From Winogradskya humida (GTDB taxonomy: Bacteria > Actinomycetota > Actinomycetes > Mycobacteriales > Micromonosporaceae), in contig NZ_BOMN01000033.1 in the NCBI RefSeq assembly GCF_016862215.1, positions 1-64,000 of the forward strand: DNA of 64,000 nt, in the 5' to 3' direction. Each line of letters starts with the position of its first letter. Positions within the stretch are counted from its first letter, which is position 1. The position numbers were made by a program, and so were the translations under genes. Positions 17,720 to 28,426 of the stretch are shown piece after piece. The notes under the pieces are model-generated. The model was not told the DNA's origin. It did not search any database and saw only the letters and a program-made list of their open reading frames with translations.

Positions 17720-20700
17720 ATGGCAACCGGAATCCGTGGACTCCTGCGCGGTGGCAAGGACGAGCCCAGCGGCGTCGTCCAGCACACCGTGGGTAACGCG
17801 CTGGTCCTGCACGCCGAGGACTCGATCAGCGCCGAGGCGCAGTCGCTCGCCCTGTCCGTGGTCGAGGACGCCGAGAACGACGTGGTCGTGCTCGACCTGG
17901 GTGACGGGATGCCGATCGGATCCTGGGAGTCGATGGCGGGCGTGCTGCCCCGCCGCCGCCGGGGCATCCGGCTGGTCGCGTGCGGACGGCACCACAACGC
18001 CGCCGCGATGGCCGGTCAATGGCTTTCCGAGCGACTGAACCGTACGGTCATCGCGCCCGACGGCGAACTGGTCCGCGGCTCGGCCGGCGCGCTGTTCGTG
18101 CACTCCACCCCCGGCAGCGGCTGGGTGCGTTTCCGCCCCGGCAAGCCGCCGACCTGGGACGCCAAGCGCTACCCGACCCCGTTGTGGGACAAGGCCGCCA
18201 CCGACAAGCGCGCCTCCAGCTCCACCGGCGAGATCGAACCCCTGCCCGGCGGCGTGTGGATCCACGACATCCGAGAGCCGGAGATCGTCGACGAGCACCG
18301 CAAACGCCTGATCGCCGACGTGCCCTGCCAGCCCGAGGTCATGACCGTCCTGCTCGGCTGCCCCGGCACCGCCCCGCTGTCCCTCGACGACGTGGTCCGC
18401 TTCTGGCGCGACCTCGACCCGGACAGCCGCCTGCGTACCCGTTTTGTGCAGTACGGCGACGTCCGGCTCCCCGAGGGCGAGGCCTTCGGTCAGGCCCTGG
18501 CGGACCTGCTCGGCACCCAGGTCGTCTGCTACACCGGCGTCCCGGTGGGCGCTCCGGGCAAATTCGAGATCCGCACCGTACGCGCGGACGGCGTGCTCGG
18601 CTGGCCTCCGTTCGCCATCGAGCTCGGCTACACCCCCCGCGCCCACCCCAACTCCAAGGCCCGCCGCGCCGCGGTCCTGAGCCACCGAGCTCCCCTGCGC
18701 TGGACCGAGGAGATCTCCCCCCGAGTCTTCTGGTACGCCCCCGACGCGGTCGTCGAGGTCGTCCAAACCGGACTCTGGGTCCGCGCCGTGGAAGAACCGC
18801 CCAACGCCGAACGGGTGCGAGCGACCCCGCTCGACCCCGAAGGCAGCACCCTCATCTTCGACGACACCGTCGACGAGCGTTCCATGCGAATGCGTGAACT
18901 CGCCGAAGACCTCGCCGCCCGCGTCGAACCCACCGTCGGCCAGGACACAGCACTCTTCCCAGCCTCGGTAATGGTCCCGGGCCAGCGCCCCGCCGGCCGC
19001 GCCGAGGCCACCCTGCGCCCCTCCGACATCCCCCGCCAGCCGATCCAGGCCCGCATCGAAATGCCCCTCCCACCCCGCCCCGCTGCCACAATCATGCAGT
19101 CGCCGGAAGTCGCCGCGGTGGTGATCGAGCCGGCCGCCGCCGCAGCGATCGAGCAGCAGCAGGTCGCCCCCACGGCGTTCCAGCAGCAGGTCGCACCGGC
19201 ATTCCAGCAGCAGGTCGCCCCTACGGCGTTCCAGCAGCAGCAGGTCGCCCCGACTTTCCAGCAGCAGTCCGAGCAGGTTCGGCCGGGGCCGGGTCAGCGG
19301 GACTTCGGGCAGGGTCGTTCGGGCGCAGGTCAGCAGGACTTCGAGCAGGGCCGGCCGGGCGCAGGTCAGCAGGACTTCGAGCAGGGCCGGCCGGGCGCTG
19401 TTCAGCGGCATTTCGAGCAGGTCGAGCCGACCGTGTCGCAGCCGCGCTACGAGGCGGTCCCGGCGACCGTGGTCCAGCAGCGCATCGTGCCGATCATGCC
19501 GGAGGGCTTCCCGGAGACCCGGGCTTTCGCCGCGTTCGTCCAGCAGCAGTCCCAGCCCGCCACGCCGCCTGTCCAGCAGCCCGCGGAGCCGCCGCAGTCC
19601 GAACCGGTCCAGCCGGCCGCCGCCTCTTTCCTCGAGCCGTCCGCCTTTGCGCAGCCGGCGAGGGACCAGTCTGTCGTCGAGCCGTCCGCCTTTGCGCAGC
19701 CGGCGACGGAGCAGTCCGCCATCGAGTCGCCTACCTTTGTGCAACCGGCCGTGGACCAGTCCGTCGTCGAGCCGCCGACCCTGCCGCAGCCGGCGATCCA
19801 GCCGGAGTCGTTCCGGGCACCGGTCTTCGAGGCACCCCCGGCATTCGCACCGCCCGCCTTCGACCAGCAGGGCGGCGGCCAGTCGGTCGTCGAAGCACCC
19901 GCCTTCGGCCAGCGGGTCGTTGAAGCGCCCGCTTCCGGCCAGCCGGCCGTTGAAGCGCCCGCTTTCGGCCGGCCAGTTGTTGAAGCACCCGCCCTTGAGC
20001 AGCAGGCCGGCGGGCAGCAGACCGGCGGGCAGCCGACGGTCGAGCCGTCCACCTTTGAACAGGCCGTCGGAGGGCAGCCGGCCGTCGGAGCGCCGGCGTT
20101 CGAGCAGCGGGTCGCAGAGCAGCCGTCCGTCGAGACGCCCGCTTTCGAGGCGCCCGCAATTGAAGCTCCGGCTTTCGAGCGGCCGGCGATGTCCGTGGTC
20201 GAGGCGGTCGGTGAGCCCGCTGCTCCGGTCGCGGTTCAGCAGGTGGTGGAGGCGGTGGCCGCGCCGGCGATCGAGCCTTCGCTCCGGGCGTACGCGGAGC
20301 AGGTTGTTGATCCTGTGACCGCGCCCATGCCGATGTCGCTGCCGGTCACCGAGCCGGTCCACAACGTAGACCGCCTCCAGGCGCTGGACCCCGCAGCCGC
20401 AACAAGGCCCAAGGCCCAGCCCGACCCCAAAGCCCAGCCCGAGCCCAAGGCCGAGCTCAACCCCGAGCCGAAAAAAGAAGCCGTGCCGGACGTGCGGTTC
20501 CAGCCGGTGCCCTCGCCGGGTGCCTCGGCGTTGATGCCCAGCCGTGCGCTCGACGATGAGCGGGCCTGGTTGCGGCGCACGCTGAGCCGGGACTTCGACA
20601 TCATGGCGAGTTCGGTTTCGCGGATCATGAGTGAGCACCCGGGGCTGCAGGCCACCGGCGGGGCGGCGGGCAAGGAGGACGTGCTCGCCGACTCGGTGGC

Positions 20701-21331
20701 GGTGCGGCTCTACCTTTCCGGCCGGGGCGCGGGGATCGACGCGGGGCTGCGGTCGGCGACGAACGGGCCGCACGTGCCGTTCGCGCGCTGCACGGTTTCG
20801 GGGCTGTCGCGGCTGCCGTCGTTCCGCGGTACCACGGTCTATCGGACCTCGCCGACGTCGGGTGAGTGGGCGCAGTACCGCGAGCGCCGGGTCGTGACGG
20901 ACTGGGCGTTCGTCAACATGCTCACGGCGCCCTGCTCCAGCCAGGACGGCGACACCGACGTGCTGGTGTGGTCGATGACGGCGCGGCGGACGGCGGTGCT
21001 CGAGCCGGAGGGTGACGACCGGATCGAGGACCGGGTGCTGTTCCTGCCCGGTACGCACTACAAGATCCTGGAGCTGCACCAGCCCGAGGCCGGCGGGCGT
21101 GGCTCGATTCTGATGCGCGAGATCGGTGCGAACGAGATCGGTGACGACGGCCGGGTCGATCCGAACCGGGTGTCGCTCGACGAGCTGGCCGTGACGTCGT
21201 TGCGGCGCAGCGTGGAGCGGTGGGCGAGTGCCGAACCCAAGCGGCGGATCGGTGCCGGCTCGACAGGCCGGTTCGGTGTCCTGCCGGGGCTGGACCGCAG
21301 GCCGGTCCGCGAGGAGGTGAGCGGACGATGA
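17720..21331 (+). CDS. Large ESX-locus protein: duplicated alpha/beta domains, Pro/Gln linker, ADP-ribosyltransferase-like C-terminus
   Basis: The 1203-aa product lies 4 bp after eccB and overlaps the next gene by ATGA, so it belongs to the ESX operon. Residues ~18-150 and ~200-350 look like two related alpha/beta domains: both have a beta strand, a helix, then LA..LG/L-V-[VI]-motifs and a Gly-rich turn (SAGALFVH in the first, TGVPVGAPG in the second). Residues ~380-900 are Pro/Gln/Ala/Glu repeats, including a 12-residue unit ([12 protein letters not shown]) three times. Residues ~935-1203 form a globular domain with [10 protein letters not shown] (~1032), WSMTARRT (~1083) and [17 protein letters not shown] (~1100), which resembles the end of ADP-ribosyltransferase folds. 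The position of the second Glu of the ExE motif is Arg here. A full-length paralogue lies at 32131-34548. No function is known to me. Confidence 0.8.
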   Translation: MATGIRGLLRGGKDEPSGVVQHTVGNALVLHAEDSISAEAQSLALSVVEDAENDVVVLDLGDGMPIGSWESMAGVLPRRRRGIRLVACGRHHNAAAMAGQWLSERLNRTVIAPDGELVRGSAGALFVHSTPGSGWVRFRPGKPPTWDAKRYPTPLWDKAATDKRASSSTGEIEPLPGGVWIHDIREPEIVDEHRKRLIADVPCQPEVMTVLLGCPGTAPLSLDDVVRFWRDLDPDSRLRTRFVQYGDVRLPEGEAFGQALADLLGTQVVCYTGVPVGAPGKFEIRTVRADGVLGWPPFAIELGYTPRAHPNSKARRAAVLSHRAPLRWTEEISPRVFWYAPDAVVEVVQTGLWVRAVEEPPNAERVRATPLDPEGSTLIFDDTVDERSMRMRELAEDLAARVEPTVGQDTALFPASVMVPGQRPAGRAEATLRPSDIPRQPIQARIEMPLPPRPAATIMQSPEVAAVVIEPAAAAAIEQQQVAPTAFQQQVAPAFQQQVAPTAFQQQQVAPTFQQQSEQVRPGPGQRDFGQGRSGAGQQDFEQGRPGAGQQDFEQGRPGAVQRHFEQVEPTVSQPRYEAVPATVVQQRIVPIMPEGFPETRAFAAFVQQQSQPATPPVQQPAEPPQSEPVQPAAASFLEPSAFAQPARDQSVVEPSAFAQPATEQSAIESPTFVQPAVDQSVVEPPTLPQPAIQPESFRAPVFEAPPAFAPPAFDQQGGGQSVVEAPAFGQRVVEAPASGQPAVEAPAFGRPVVEAPALEQQAGGQQTGGQPTVEPSTFEQAVGGQPAVGAPAFEQRVAEQPSVETPAFEAPAIEAPAFERPAMSVVEAVGEPAAPVAVQQVVEAVAAPAIEPSLRAYAEQVVDPVTAPMPMSLPVTEPVHNVDRLQALDPAAATRPKAQPDPKAQPEPKAELNPEPKKEAVPDVRFQPVPSPGASALMPSRALDDERAWLRRTLSRDFDIMASSVSRIMSEHPGLQATGGAAGKEDVLADSVAVRLYLSGRGAGIDAGLRSATNGPHVPFARCTVSGLSRLPSFRGTTVYRTSPTSGEWAQYRERRVVTDWAFVNMLTAPCSSQDGDTDVLVWSMTARRTAVLEPEGDDRIEDRVLFLPGTHYKILELHQPEAGGRGSILMREIGANEIGDDGRVDPNRVSLDELAVTSLRRSVERWASAEPKRRIGAGSTGRFGVLPGLDRRPVREEVSGR
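19301..19408 (+). repeat. Three 36-bp in-frame repeats in the linker of the 1203-aa protein
   Basis: Units at 19301-19336, 19337-19372 and 19373-19408 encode variants of [12 protein letters not shown]. They follow a set of FQQQVAP repeats (~19165-19260) and precede a longer, more degenerate run of [13 protein letters not shown]-type repeats up to ~20170. They are part of a disordered linker, not a separate element. Confidence 0.85.
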
Positions 21332-24300
21332 GCCGACAGGTTCTGGTGGTGGGCGGCGGTCAGCCCGGCGCGTATCCGTCGATCAGCGCCGCGATCGCGC
21401 GTGCCGAGGCGGGCGCGACGATCTCCGTGCATCCCGGCCGGTACGCCGAGAAGCTCATCGTGGGCAACCGCATCACGATCAGCGCGGTCGAGGGCGGCGG
21501 CCCGGTCGAGGTGATCGTGGAGGAGGGCAGCGTCCTCGTCGTGCACGGCGAGGGTGCGCAGCTGCGCGGCATCACGCTGGGTAGCGGGGACACCAAGCTG
21601 GCCGCGGTGGACGTGTACTCCGGTGAGGTCGCGCTCGACAACTGCAAGATCTCCGGTGCTGCTTGGGTGACGTTGCTGGCCCGGTTGCAGGGCTCGCTGG
21701 CGCTGCGTGGCTGTGAGGTGCGCAGCTCGGCCGGGGCCGGCATCGTGGTGATGTCCCCGGGGACGAGCGCGATCGAGGACACCCTGGTCACCGATGTGGC
21801 GACCTCCGGCATCGTGGTCGGCGAGAAGGGTGCGCTGACCCTGCGCCGCTGCGTGATCCGGGGAACCGGCGCCAACAGCGTCTGCGTCAACGGCGATGCC
21901 CGGCTGACCATCGAGCAGTGCGAGATCGTGAAGGCGGGCAAGCCGGCCGTCGTGATCGAGCAGCGCGGCTGGGCCCGGATCCAACGGCTCACCGTGCGTG
22001 ACAGCGGCAACGTCGACCTCTTCCTGCGGGGCGAGATCGACGCCGTGATCAGCGATTCCACGTTCACCGGTGCGACGCTGCAGGCCGCGCACATCGCGGA
22101 CGGCGCGTCACCACGCTTCGAACGCTGCACGTTCACCGGCGCCGGGCACACCGCCGCGCACGTGACCGGCAAGTCGAAGCCCACGTTCGTCGATTGCACG
22201 TTTGCGGATGCCCCCACCGGCATCAATGTGGACGGTGAGAGCACTCCGCGCTTCGAGGGCCTGACCGTTCGGGGCACCGAGGAGCAGGTGGCGGTCATCG
22301 GCGGCGCGGGCCGGGCGGTCATGCAGCGCCTCCAGGCGACGATCGGCACCGGGGCGGGGCTGCTCGTCAAGGACGGCGCCACGCTGGACGGCTCCGATCT
22401 CGCGGTCGAGGCCGGCGAGGCGGTGGCGCTCGAGCTGCGTGCGGCCGCCCGCGGCACGATTCGCGAGGCCCGGTTCAACGGTACGCAGGCAGTGACGGTC
22501 ACGGTCGGTGGCGGTTCCTCCCTCGTGCTGCAGTCGGCGCAGGTCCGCGGTGCCGGGGTGCAGGTCGCCGATGGCGAGCTCCAGGTGCGCGACAGCGAGA
22601 TCACGGAGGCGCCCGGCGACGGCCTGTCGATCGGTTCGGGCGGTGTGGTGACGGCCACCCAGACGCGGGTACGCCGGGCGCGGCGCAACGGTGTCGCGGT
22701 GTCCCGCGGCGGCCGGGGCACGTTCACCGATTGCGAGGTGCTGGTCAGCGGCGCCAACGGATTCGACGTGGACAGTGCCGAGCCGGTGACTCTCAGCCAC
22801 TGCACGGTGCAGGAGAGCGGCGGCGAGGATGTCCGCAAGGCCGACGACGCCCAGCTGACCGTCGAGTCGCTGGTCGTCAGGACCGCGCCCGAGCCGGTGA
22901 GCCCGGCGCCGGCTCCACAGTCCCCCTCCTATGTGGATGACTACCCGGACGATGGGGGGCCGGAGCAGGCTGAGACCGCGCCGCCGGTCGAGGACGAGCT
23001 GACCGGCCCGCTGCGCGAGCTGAACAGCCTGATCGGTCTGAAGGGCGTCAAGCACGAGGTCACCGCGCTGATCAACCTGATCAAGATGTCGCAGGTCCGG
23101 TTGCAGATGGGCCTGCCGATGCCGCCGATGAGCCGGCACCTGGTCTTCGCGGGCCCGCCCGGAACGGGTAAGACCACGGTGGCGCGGCTCTACGGGACGG
23201 TCCTCAAGGAACTGGGGATTCTGTCCAAGGGCCACATGGTCGAGGCGGCGCGCGCGGACCTGGTCGGGCAGTACATCGGCTCGACGGCGATCAAGACCAC
23301 CGAGTTGATCAATAAGGCCATGGGTGGCGTGCTCTTCATCGATGAGGCGTACACGCTGTCGGCGGGGTCGGGTGGTTCGGGACCGGACTTCGGTCAGGAG
23401 GCCATCGACGCGCTGATGAAGATGATGGAGGACCACCGCGACGAGCTCGTGGTGATCGTCGCCGGGTATTCGGAGCTGATGGAGAAGTTCCTTGAGTCGA
23501 ACCCCGGTCTGGCCTCCCGCTTCACCCGCACGGTCGAGTTCCCGAACTATTCCGTCGACGAGCTCGTCACGATCACGACGAATCTGTGTCACAAGCACTA
23601 CTACGACCTGACCGACGACGGTGTGGCCGCGCTGACGACGTACTTCGAGCGGATTCCGAAGAACTCGACGTTCGGTAACGGACGTGTGGCGCGCAAGCTG
23701 TTCGAAGCGATGATCAACAATCAGGCGTCGCGGCTGGCGACGACGCCGCCGTCGAAGGACAGCGAGCTCAACCGGCTGACCGGCGAGGACCTCGCGCCCG
23801 AGCTGGACCTGCTCGAAGACCTGCCGGCGGAGAAGAACACGCAGCCCGACGCGGCCAGCAACCCGGCCGGAGCTATCAACGCGACGCGCAGCTGGCGACG
23901 GGTCTGCAACCTGGTCGGCGCGGCTCCCGTACGCGACGCGGTGGGCACGACGCTGCTCCAGCTGTGCGAGCTGCGAAACAGGCGGCGGGCGTACGGTAAG
24001 CATGCGAACGTGATCGTGACCGGTCCGAGCGGAAGCGGCCGCAGCGAGTTCGCGCGGCACTACGCCGCCGGCCTCTCCGAGCTGAACCTCGTGCCCGTCG
24101 GCCAGCTGATCCGGGTGAGCACCGCGCAGGAGCTCGCGCCGCAGTGGCCCGGGCAGGCAGGCAGCCTGGTCGAGGCCGCGCTGCGGGACGCCGAGGGTGG
24201 CGTGCTGATGGTCGACTACACCGACGACGGCAGCGGGACCGGCGCGGACATCGTCGAGCAGCTCGTCACGCGGACGCGCCCGGCGCCCGGTGACCCGGTC

Positions 24301-24666
24301 GTGGTGCTGATCGGCGAGGAGCGGGCGTTGCGCGAGCTGCGTGCGGCGGTCCCGTCGGTTGCCGAGGTCTTCGGGCAGGACTGGTCGATGCCCGGTTACA
24401 CCACTCCGGAGCTGGCAGAGATCGTGGTCCGGCACCTGGTGCGCAGGGGCCACGAGGTGCCCGACGACGTCCGCGCCGCCCTGGTCGATCTGGCGGCGGG
24501 GCTGCCCGAGCGCACTGTCCGGGCGGCGCACCTGTTCTCGTGGGGGCTCACGCGTACGGCTGCGTCCAGGACCCTGGCCCTCGCCGACCTCAACGGCCTC
24601 GCCGGCCGGACCGCGTCCTCGTCCGCGGCCTCCCGTCAGCCCGGCGGCCTCGCCGCAGTCTTGTAG
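21328..24666 (+). CDS. EccA-like AAA+ ATPase fused to an N-terminal right-handed beta-helix
   Basis: The 1112-aa product starts at the ATG at 21328 overlapping the previous stop. Residues ~1-520 consist of short beta-rich repeats (repeating patterns such as [13 protein letters not shown] and [13 protein letters not shown]) typical of pectate-lyase-like parallel beta-helices. After a short acidic linker comes a CbxX/CfxQ-type AAA+ domain with Walker A GPPGTGKT (609-616), Walker [12 protein letters not shown] (~668) and sensor region [15 protein letters not shown] second P-loop-like domain follows with GPSGSGRS (899-906), where Arg replaces the Walker Lys. EccA proteins are cytosolic ESX chaperone ATPases that usually carry N-terminal TPR repeats, so the beta-helix is a replacement of the substrate-recognition part. 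It is the penultimate gene of the operon. Confidence 0.9.
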   Translation: MSRQVLVVGGGQPGAYPSISAAIARAEAGATISVHPGRYAEKLIVGNRITISAVEGGGPVEVIVEEGSVLVVHGEGAQLRGITLGSGDTKLAAVDVYSGEVALDNCKISGAAWVTLLARLQGSLALRGCEVRSSAGAGIVVMSPGTSAIEDTLVTDVATSGIVVGEKGALTLRRCVIRGTGANSVCVNGDARLTIEQCEIVKAGKPAVVIEQRGWARIQRLTVRDSGNVDLFLRGEIDAVISDSTFTGATLQAAHIADGASPRFERCTFTGAGHTAAHVTGKSKPTFVDCTFADAPTGINVDGESTPRFEGLTVRGTEEQVAVIGGAGRAVMQRLQATIGTGAGLLVKDGATLDGSDLAVEAGEAVALELRAAARGTIREARFNGTQAVTVTVGGGSSLVLQSAQVRGAGVQVADGELQVRDSEITEAPGDGLSIGSGGVVTATQTRVRRARRNGVAVSRGGRGTFTDCEVLVSGANGFDVDSAEPVTLSHCTVQESGGEDVRKADDAQLTVESLVVRTAPEPVSPAPAPQSPSYVDDYPDDGGPEQAETAPPVEDELTGPLRELNSLIGLKGVKHEVTALINLIKMSQVRLQMGLPMPPMSRHLVFAGPPGTGKTTVARLYGTVLKELGILSKGHMVEAARADLVGQYIGSTAIKTTELINKAMGGVLFIDEAYTLSAGSGGSGPDFGQEAIDALMKMMEDHRDELVVIVAGYSELMEKFLESNPGLASRFTRTVEFPNYSVDELVTITTNLCHKHYYDLTDDGVAALTTYFERIPKNSTFGNGRVARKLFEAMINNQASRLATTPPSKDSELNRLTGEDLAPELDLLEDLPAEKNTQPDAASNPAGAINATRSWRRVCNLVGAAPVRDAVGTTLLQLCELRNRRRAYGKHANVIVTGPSGSGRSEFARHYAAGLSELNLVPVGQLIRVSTAQELAPQWPGQAGSLVEAALRDAEGGVLMVDYTDDGSGTGADIVEQLVTRTRPAPGDPVVVLIGEERALRELRAAVPSVAEVFGQDWSMPGYTTPELAEIVVRHLVRRGHEVPDDVRAALVDLAAGLPERTVRAAHLFSWGLTRTAASRTLALADLNGLAGRTASSSAASRQPGGLAAVL

Positions 24667-24677
24667 AGGAGCACAGC

Positions 24678-24980
24678 ATGCAGCCCGAGGAGATCCAGGA
24701 GTTCCTCGATCGCGCCAAGGTGTTCGAGCAGGAGATGGCCGACGCGCAGACCGACCTGGGCAAGGCGATCGTCACCGGTCGCTCCGCCGACGGCTCGGTG
24801 ACCGTGCTGGCCAGCGGGATGGGCAAGCTCCAGGGCGTACGTGTCGATCCGGCCGTTTTTGATCGGCGTGACGTGGCGGCGCTGCAGACCGCCATCGCCC
24901 AGGCCGTCCAGGCCGCCGCGGACAACGCGGGCAAGCTGGCTCAGCAGAAGATGGGCCCCATCGAGATCACCCTGCACTGA
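24678..24980 (+). CDS. YbaB/EbfC-family protein, second copy
   Basis: The 100-aa product begins MQPEEIQEFLDRAKVFEQEM at the ATG at 24678, with GAGGAG just upstream. A helical N-terminus, central strands (GSVTVLASGMGKLQGVRVDP) and a C-terminal amphipathic helix match the YbaB/EbfC family. It is the last gene of the ESX operon, and a second, divergent family member opens the leftward effector operon at 3019-3435. A role as nucleoid-associated protein or as partner of an ESX substrate is possible. Its 3' end overlaps the convergent SARP gene by 14 bp. Confidence 0.85.
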   Translation: MQPEEIQEFLDRAKVFEQEMADAQTDLGKAIVTGRSADGSVTVLASGMGKLQGVRVDPAVFDRRDVAALQTAIAQAVQAAADNAGKLAQQKMGPIEITLH

Positions 24981-27900
24981 CCTCGCGGGAAACGTCCACC
25001 CCGACCTCGGCGAGCCGCTCGTTGGTGCGCCGCAGGTCCCAGCGGGAGCCCAGCACGGTGTAGAGCTCGACGGCCTCGGCGCCGGTGCGGGCCGCCTCGT
25101 GCGGGCGCCGGTTCGTGGCCAGCAGCACCGCCGCGTCCTCCAGCGCCGCCGCCAGCTCGGGCACCCGGCCCACCGTGCGGTAGTGCGCGGCCGCGGCCAG
25201 GGCCGGCTCCGGGTTTCCGTCGAGCAGTGCCCGGCAGCGCTGGGCCGCCGCCCACGCGCGCGCCGGCCGCACCTCTTTGCCCGCCTCGTTCTCGCACAGG
25301 GCGGCGGCGTTCTCTGCGATGTCCTTGCGGCCCTGGCCCAGGGCGAGCCGGGCCACATCGGGCAGCCACTGGTGCCGCAGCATCATCCGGGCGTAGCCGG
25401 GGACGAGCAGCGGCGCGAGGAGGTCGAGCGCCTCGTCGGCGCGGCCCTGCTGCTCGGCGCGCAGGGCCCGGGCGACCATCAGGAAGTCGCAGCTCTCCCG
25501 CTCGGCATCGGTGGCGGGCAGCACGTCCGCCGCGTCCAGATGCCCGGCTGCCAGGTCGGCGTCGTCGCGGTGACCGGCGATGAGCGCGGCGACCCCGTGC
25601 AGCAGCATGCTGACCGCGCCCGGCTCGCGCATGCCGAGGAAGGTGATCCCGGGTGCGTCGTCGGTGACCGCGCTGACCTCGGCCAGGGAGTCGTCCCAGC
25701 GGCCCAGCCAGTAGTACTGCACCGCCGAGGCGACCTGCAGCGTGCTGGGCAGCCGGTGCCGGATCGCGAAGAGCGCCGCCTCGCGCAGGGTGCGTTCCGC
25801 CTCGTCGAGCCGGTCGAGGTTCTGCAGCGTGAACATGCGGTTGTCGAGCAGGTCGAAGTACATGCCGGCGAACGTGGGGTGGTCACGCATGAGGTCCAGC
25901 GCGCGGTCGACGTACTCGAGGGCGCGTTCGTGGTCGCGGCGGATGGAGTTCGTCAGCCAGCTGGTCTGCAGGGCGAATGCCGCTTCGTACGGCTCCCCGG
26001 CCACCTCTGCCTCAGCGCGCAGCCGCTCGGCCACCTCGTCGGCGCGGTCCAGGTCGTCCAGGCCGCCGCGGCGGAAGTTGGCCAGCAGGACGCGGTGCCG
26101 CGTACGCCAGAGCTCCGGCATCTCGGGGTCCACCACCGTCGCTTCGAGCATCGCCATGGCGGCATCCGGGTCGCCGCGCCGGAACGTCATCACGGCCAGC
26201 AGCTGCCGCATCTCCGCGCGATCGGACGGGTCACCGGCCAGCGCGGCGGCCTCCCGTGCCTCGTCCATCGGCCAGCGCTGGTGCCGGAAGTCCAGCTTCA
26301 CCAGGGCGATCAGCAGGGTCTCGCGCTGGGCGGCGGTGGGCACGGCGGTGGCGAGCACCTGACGAAGGAGCCCACCGGCGATCTGCGGCACCCGCCTGGC
26401 GACCTCCGCATAATGCTTGACCAGCCACGACACCACCCACTCGTCGACCACCGGGGTCACCGCGGCGAGCTGCTCGGCGACCCGGGTGATGGGGCTGCCG
26501 CCGCGGTCGAGCACCTCGGCGGTGTGCCGGTGCAGCGCGGCGCGGGCCGGTGCCGGGATGCTCTCGTAGAGCGCCTGGCGCAGGAACGAGTGCCGGAAGG
26601 CGAGGTCGGTGCCGGCATCGACCAGGACGCTCGCGGCGAGCCCCTCCTCGAGGTTGGCCAGCAGGATGAACGGCGCGCGCCCGGTCACCGCGACGACGTC
26701 ATCGACCGCGAACTGGGTGCCGAGCATCGCGGCCATCCGCAGGACTTCCTGGGTGTCGGGGGAGAGGAAGTCCAAGGTGGCCCGTACCACCGCCAGCAGC
26801 GACCGCGGTGCCTCGACCGGCACGGAACCGTCGATGTCGGCGATGCCGTCGGCTGTCCGCACCGCGCCGCGCCTGATCAGCGCGGTGACCATCTCCCTCG
26901 CGCAGAGCGGGTTGCCGCCCGAGCGGGGTACGACCTCCGCAAGGTTCGGCCCGAGCGGGGCACCGACCATCTGCACCACGAGCTGCTCGACCGCCGCCGG
27001 GGGCAGGGCCCGCAGGACGAGCGAGTGACCGCTCCTGTTCTGCACGCTGCGCCGCAACTGGGCGAGCTCCCGGCCTTTAGGCTCAGGGCGGGCCGCCGCG
27101 ACCAGCAGCAGCGGCAACCGTGGGGTGACGGCCACGAGCCGGTCCCAGAAGATGACGCTGGACTCGTCGGCCCACTGCAGGTCGTCGACGACCAGGACGA
27201 GCGGGGCGATCGCGCAGGCAGCCCGCACGTACGCGAGCACCCGGTCGGCAGCCGAGCTCTCCTCCGCGCCGCCCTCCTGCAGACCGGTGGCGAGCGGCGG
27301 GTCGTCAGGGGTGGTCTCCAGTCCCAGTGCCCGCGTCACCACCTGCAGCGGCACGTGCTGGTCGAGCTCGTCCGCGACGCCCCACGCGACCTGGCAGCCC
27401 AGGCTCGCCGCGTCGGCGAACGCGGCGGTGAGCAGCTCGGTCTTGCCGATGCCGGGCTCACCCTCGATCCAGACAGCGGTTCCGTGACCCGCGGCGACCT
27501 CCTGGACCAGCTCCCGCAGCCGCTCGAGCTCGTCCTCGCGGCCGGCCGGGGTGCGGCCCGCCGAGCCGTCCCGCAGGGCACGGGCCACCTGCGGTGGCAG
27601 CACCGGCGGCACCGGACGGGCGGGGGTGGCGGGCTCGGCGGCGCCGGTCAGCACGCGCTGGTGCAGGTCGGCAAGGGCCGGGCCGGGCTCGACACCCAGC
27701 TCGGTGACGAGGATGCGGCGGGCCGCCCGGTAGACCTCCAGGGCCTCGGTACGCCGGCCGGTGCGGTGCAGGGCCAGCATCAGCAGCTCGTGCAGCGGCT
27801 CGTGCAGCGGGTAGACGCGGATCTGGCTGGTCAGCTGGGCGACCAGGTCGTCCTCGCCGAGCTCCAGTGCCGCGCGGGCGCGCATCTCGATGGCGGTCAG

Positions 27901-28395
27901 GCGACGCTCGGTCAGGCGGGCGCGTTCCACCTCGATGCCGTGACCGGAGAGCCCCGCGTACGGCTCGCCCTTCCACAGCGTCCGGGCCTCGTCCAGCAGC
28001 GCGACCGCCCCGGCCAGGTCACCGGTGTCACGCAGCTCAGCCGCCTGCTGACTCAAGGTGATGTAGCGGGCACTGTCGAGGTCTTCGGGGGTGAGCTGGA
28101 GGGCGTACCCGGCGGGGCCGGAGGTGAGCAGGTCGTGGCCGAGGACCCGGCGCAACCCGGAGATGTACGTGTAGACGCTGCCGGTGGCGGTGGCCGGTGG
28201 CGCCGCGCCCCAGATGCCCTCGATCAGCTCGTCCCGCCCGACGACCCGGCCGGCAGCGGCGGCCAGGACCGCGAAGAGGGTGCGTTGACGGGCCGCGCCG
28301 AGGTTCAGCTCGCGCTCACCCAGCCAGGCGCGAACCGGGCCCAGGACAGAGACCCGGAGCCGGTCCTGCGGTGTCGACGGCACGTTGCCTCCCAT
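24967..28395 (-). CDS. SARP/AfsR-like regulator with BTAD, AAA and TPR-like regions
   Basis: The ~1142-aa product opens with an OmpR-type winged-helix domain (LRVSVLGPVRAWLGERELNLG, residues ~13-95) and a bacterial transcriptional activation domain (BTAD, ~100-250, with LYxAARRILVTELGVEPGP). An ATPase module follows with Walker A GEPGIGKT and Walker B LVLVVDDLQWADESS, then a long alpha-helical repeat region to the end. This is the large AfsR/LAL-like form of the SARP family of activators. The ATG at 28395 is used; a GTG at 28383 behind GGGAGG and an upstream ATG at 28452 are alternatives. It lies 31 bp after a second SARP gene on the same strand and converges on the ESX operon, with which it overlaps tail to tail. 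Confidence 0.88.
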   Translation of the reverse strand: MGGNVPSTPQDRLRVSVLGPVRAWLGERELNLGAARQRTLFAVLAAAAGRVVGRDELIEGIWGAAPPATATGSVYTYISGLRRVLGHDLLTSGPAGYALQLTPEDLDSARYITLSQQAAELRDTGDLAGAVALLDEARTLWKGEPYAGLSGHGIEVERARLTERRLTAIEMRARAALELGEDDLVAQLTSQIRVYPLHEPLHELLMLALHRTGRRTEALEVYRAARRILVTELGVEPGPALADLHQRVLTGAAEPATPARPVPPVLPPQVARALRDGSAGRTPAGREDELERLRELVQEVAAGHGTAVWIEGEPGIGKTELLTAAFADAASLGCQVAWGVADELDQHVPLQVVTRALGLETTPDDPPLATGLQEGGAEESSAADRVLAYVRAACAIAPLVLVVDDLQWADESSVIFWDRLVAVTPRLPLLLVAAARPEPKGRELAQLRRSVQNRSGHSLVLRALPPAAVEQLVVQMVGAPLGPNLAEVVPRSGGNPLCAREMVTALIRRGAVRTADGIADIDGSVPVEAPRSLLAVVRATLDFLSPDTQEVLRMAAMLGTQFAVDDVVAVTGRAPFILLANLEEGLAASVLVDAGTDLAFRHSFLRQALYESIPAPARAALHRHTAEVLDRGGSPITRVAEQLAAVTPVVDEWVVSWLVKHYAEVARRVPQIAGGLLRQVLATAVPTAAQRETLLIALVKLDFRHQRWPMDEAREAAALAGDPSDRAEMRQLLAVMTFRRGDPDAAMAMLEATVVDPEMPELWRTRHRVLLANFRRGGLDDLDRADEVAERLRAEAEVAGEPYEAAFALQTSWLTNSIRRDHERALEYVDRALDLMRDHPTFAGMYFDLLDNRMFTLQNLDRLDEAERTLREAALFAIRHRLPSTLQVASAVQYYWLGRWDDSLAEVSAVTDDAPGITFLGMREPGAVSMLLHGVAALIAGHRDDADLAAGHLDAADVLPATDAERESCDFLMVARALRAEQQGRADEALDLLAPLLVPGYARMMLRHQWLPDVARLALGQGRKDIAENAAALCENEAGKEVRPARAWAAAQRCRALLDGNPEPALAAAAHYRTVGRVPELAAALEDAAVLLATNRRPHEAARTGAEAVELYTVLGSRWDLRRTNERLAEVGVDVSREVSAG

Positions 28396-28426
28396 TCCGC
28401 TCACTGAAGGGGGACGGCGCTCGCGG

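Noticed and set aside
17621..21079. Minus-strand frame of over 1100 codons opposite the 1203-aa protein
   Set aside because: It mirrors the high-GC codon pattern of the opposite strand; composition is Arg/Gly/Leu repeats. The plus-strand frame is supported by its paralogue.
17720..21331. EccE or mycosin (MycP) as the missing ESX component
   Set aside because: There is no membrane segment pair typical of EccE and no subtilisin catalytic Asp/His/Ser motifs.
24841..28407. Plus-strand frame of nearly 1200 codons opposite the SARP gene
   Set aside because: It is antisense to a SARP/BTAD/ATPase protein with clear motifs; no domain is found in the plus frame.
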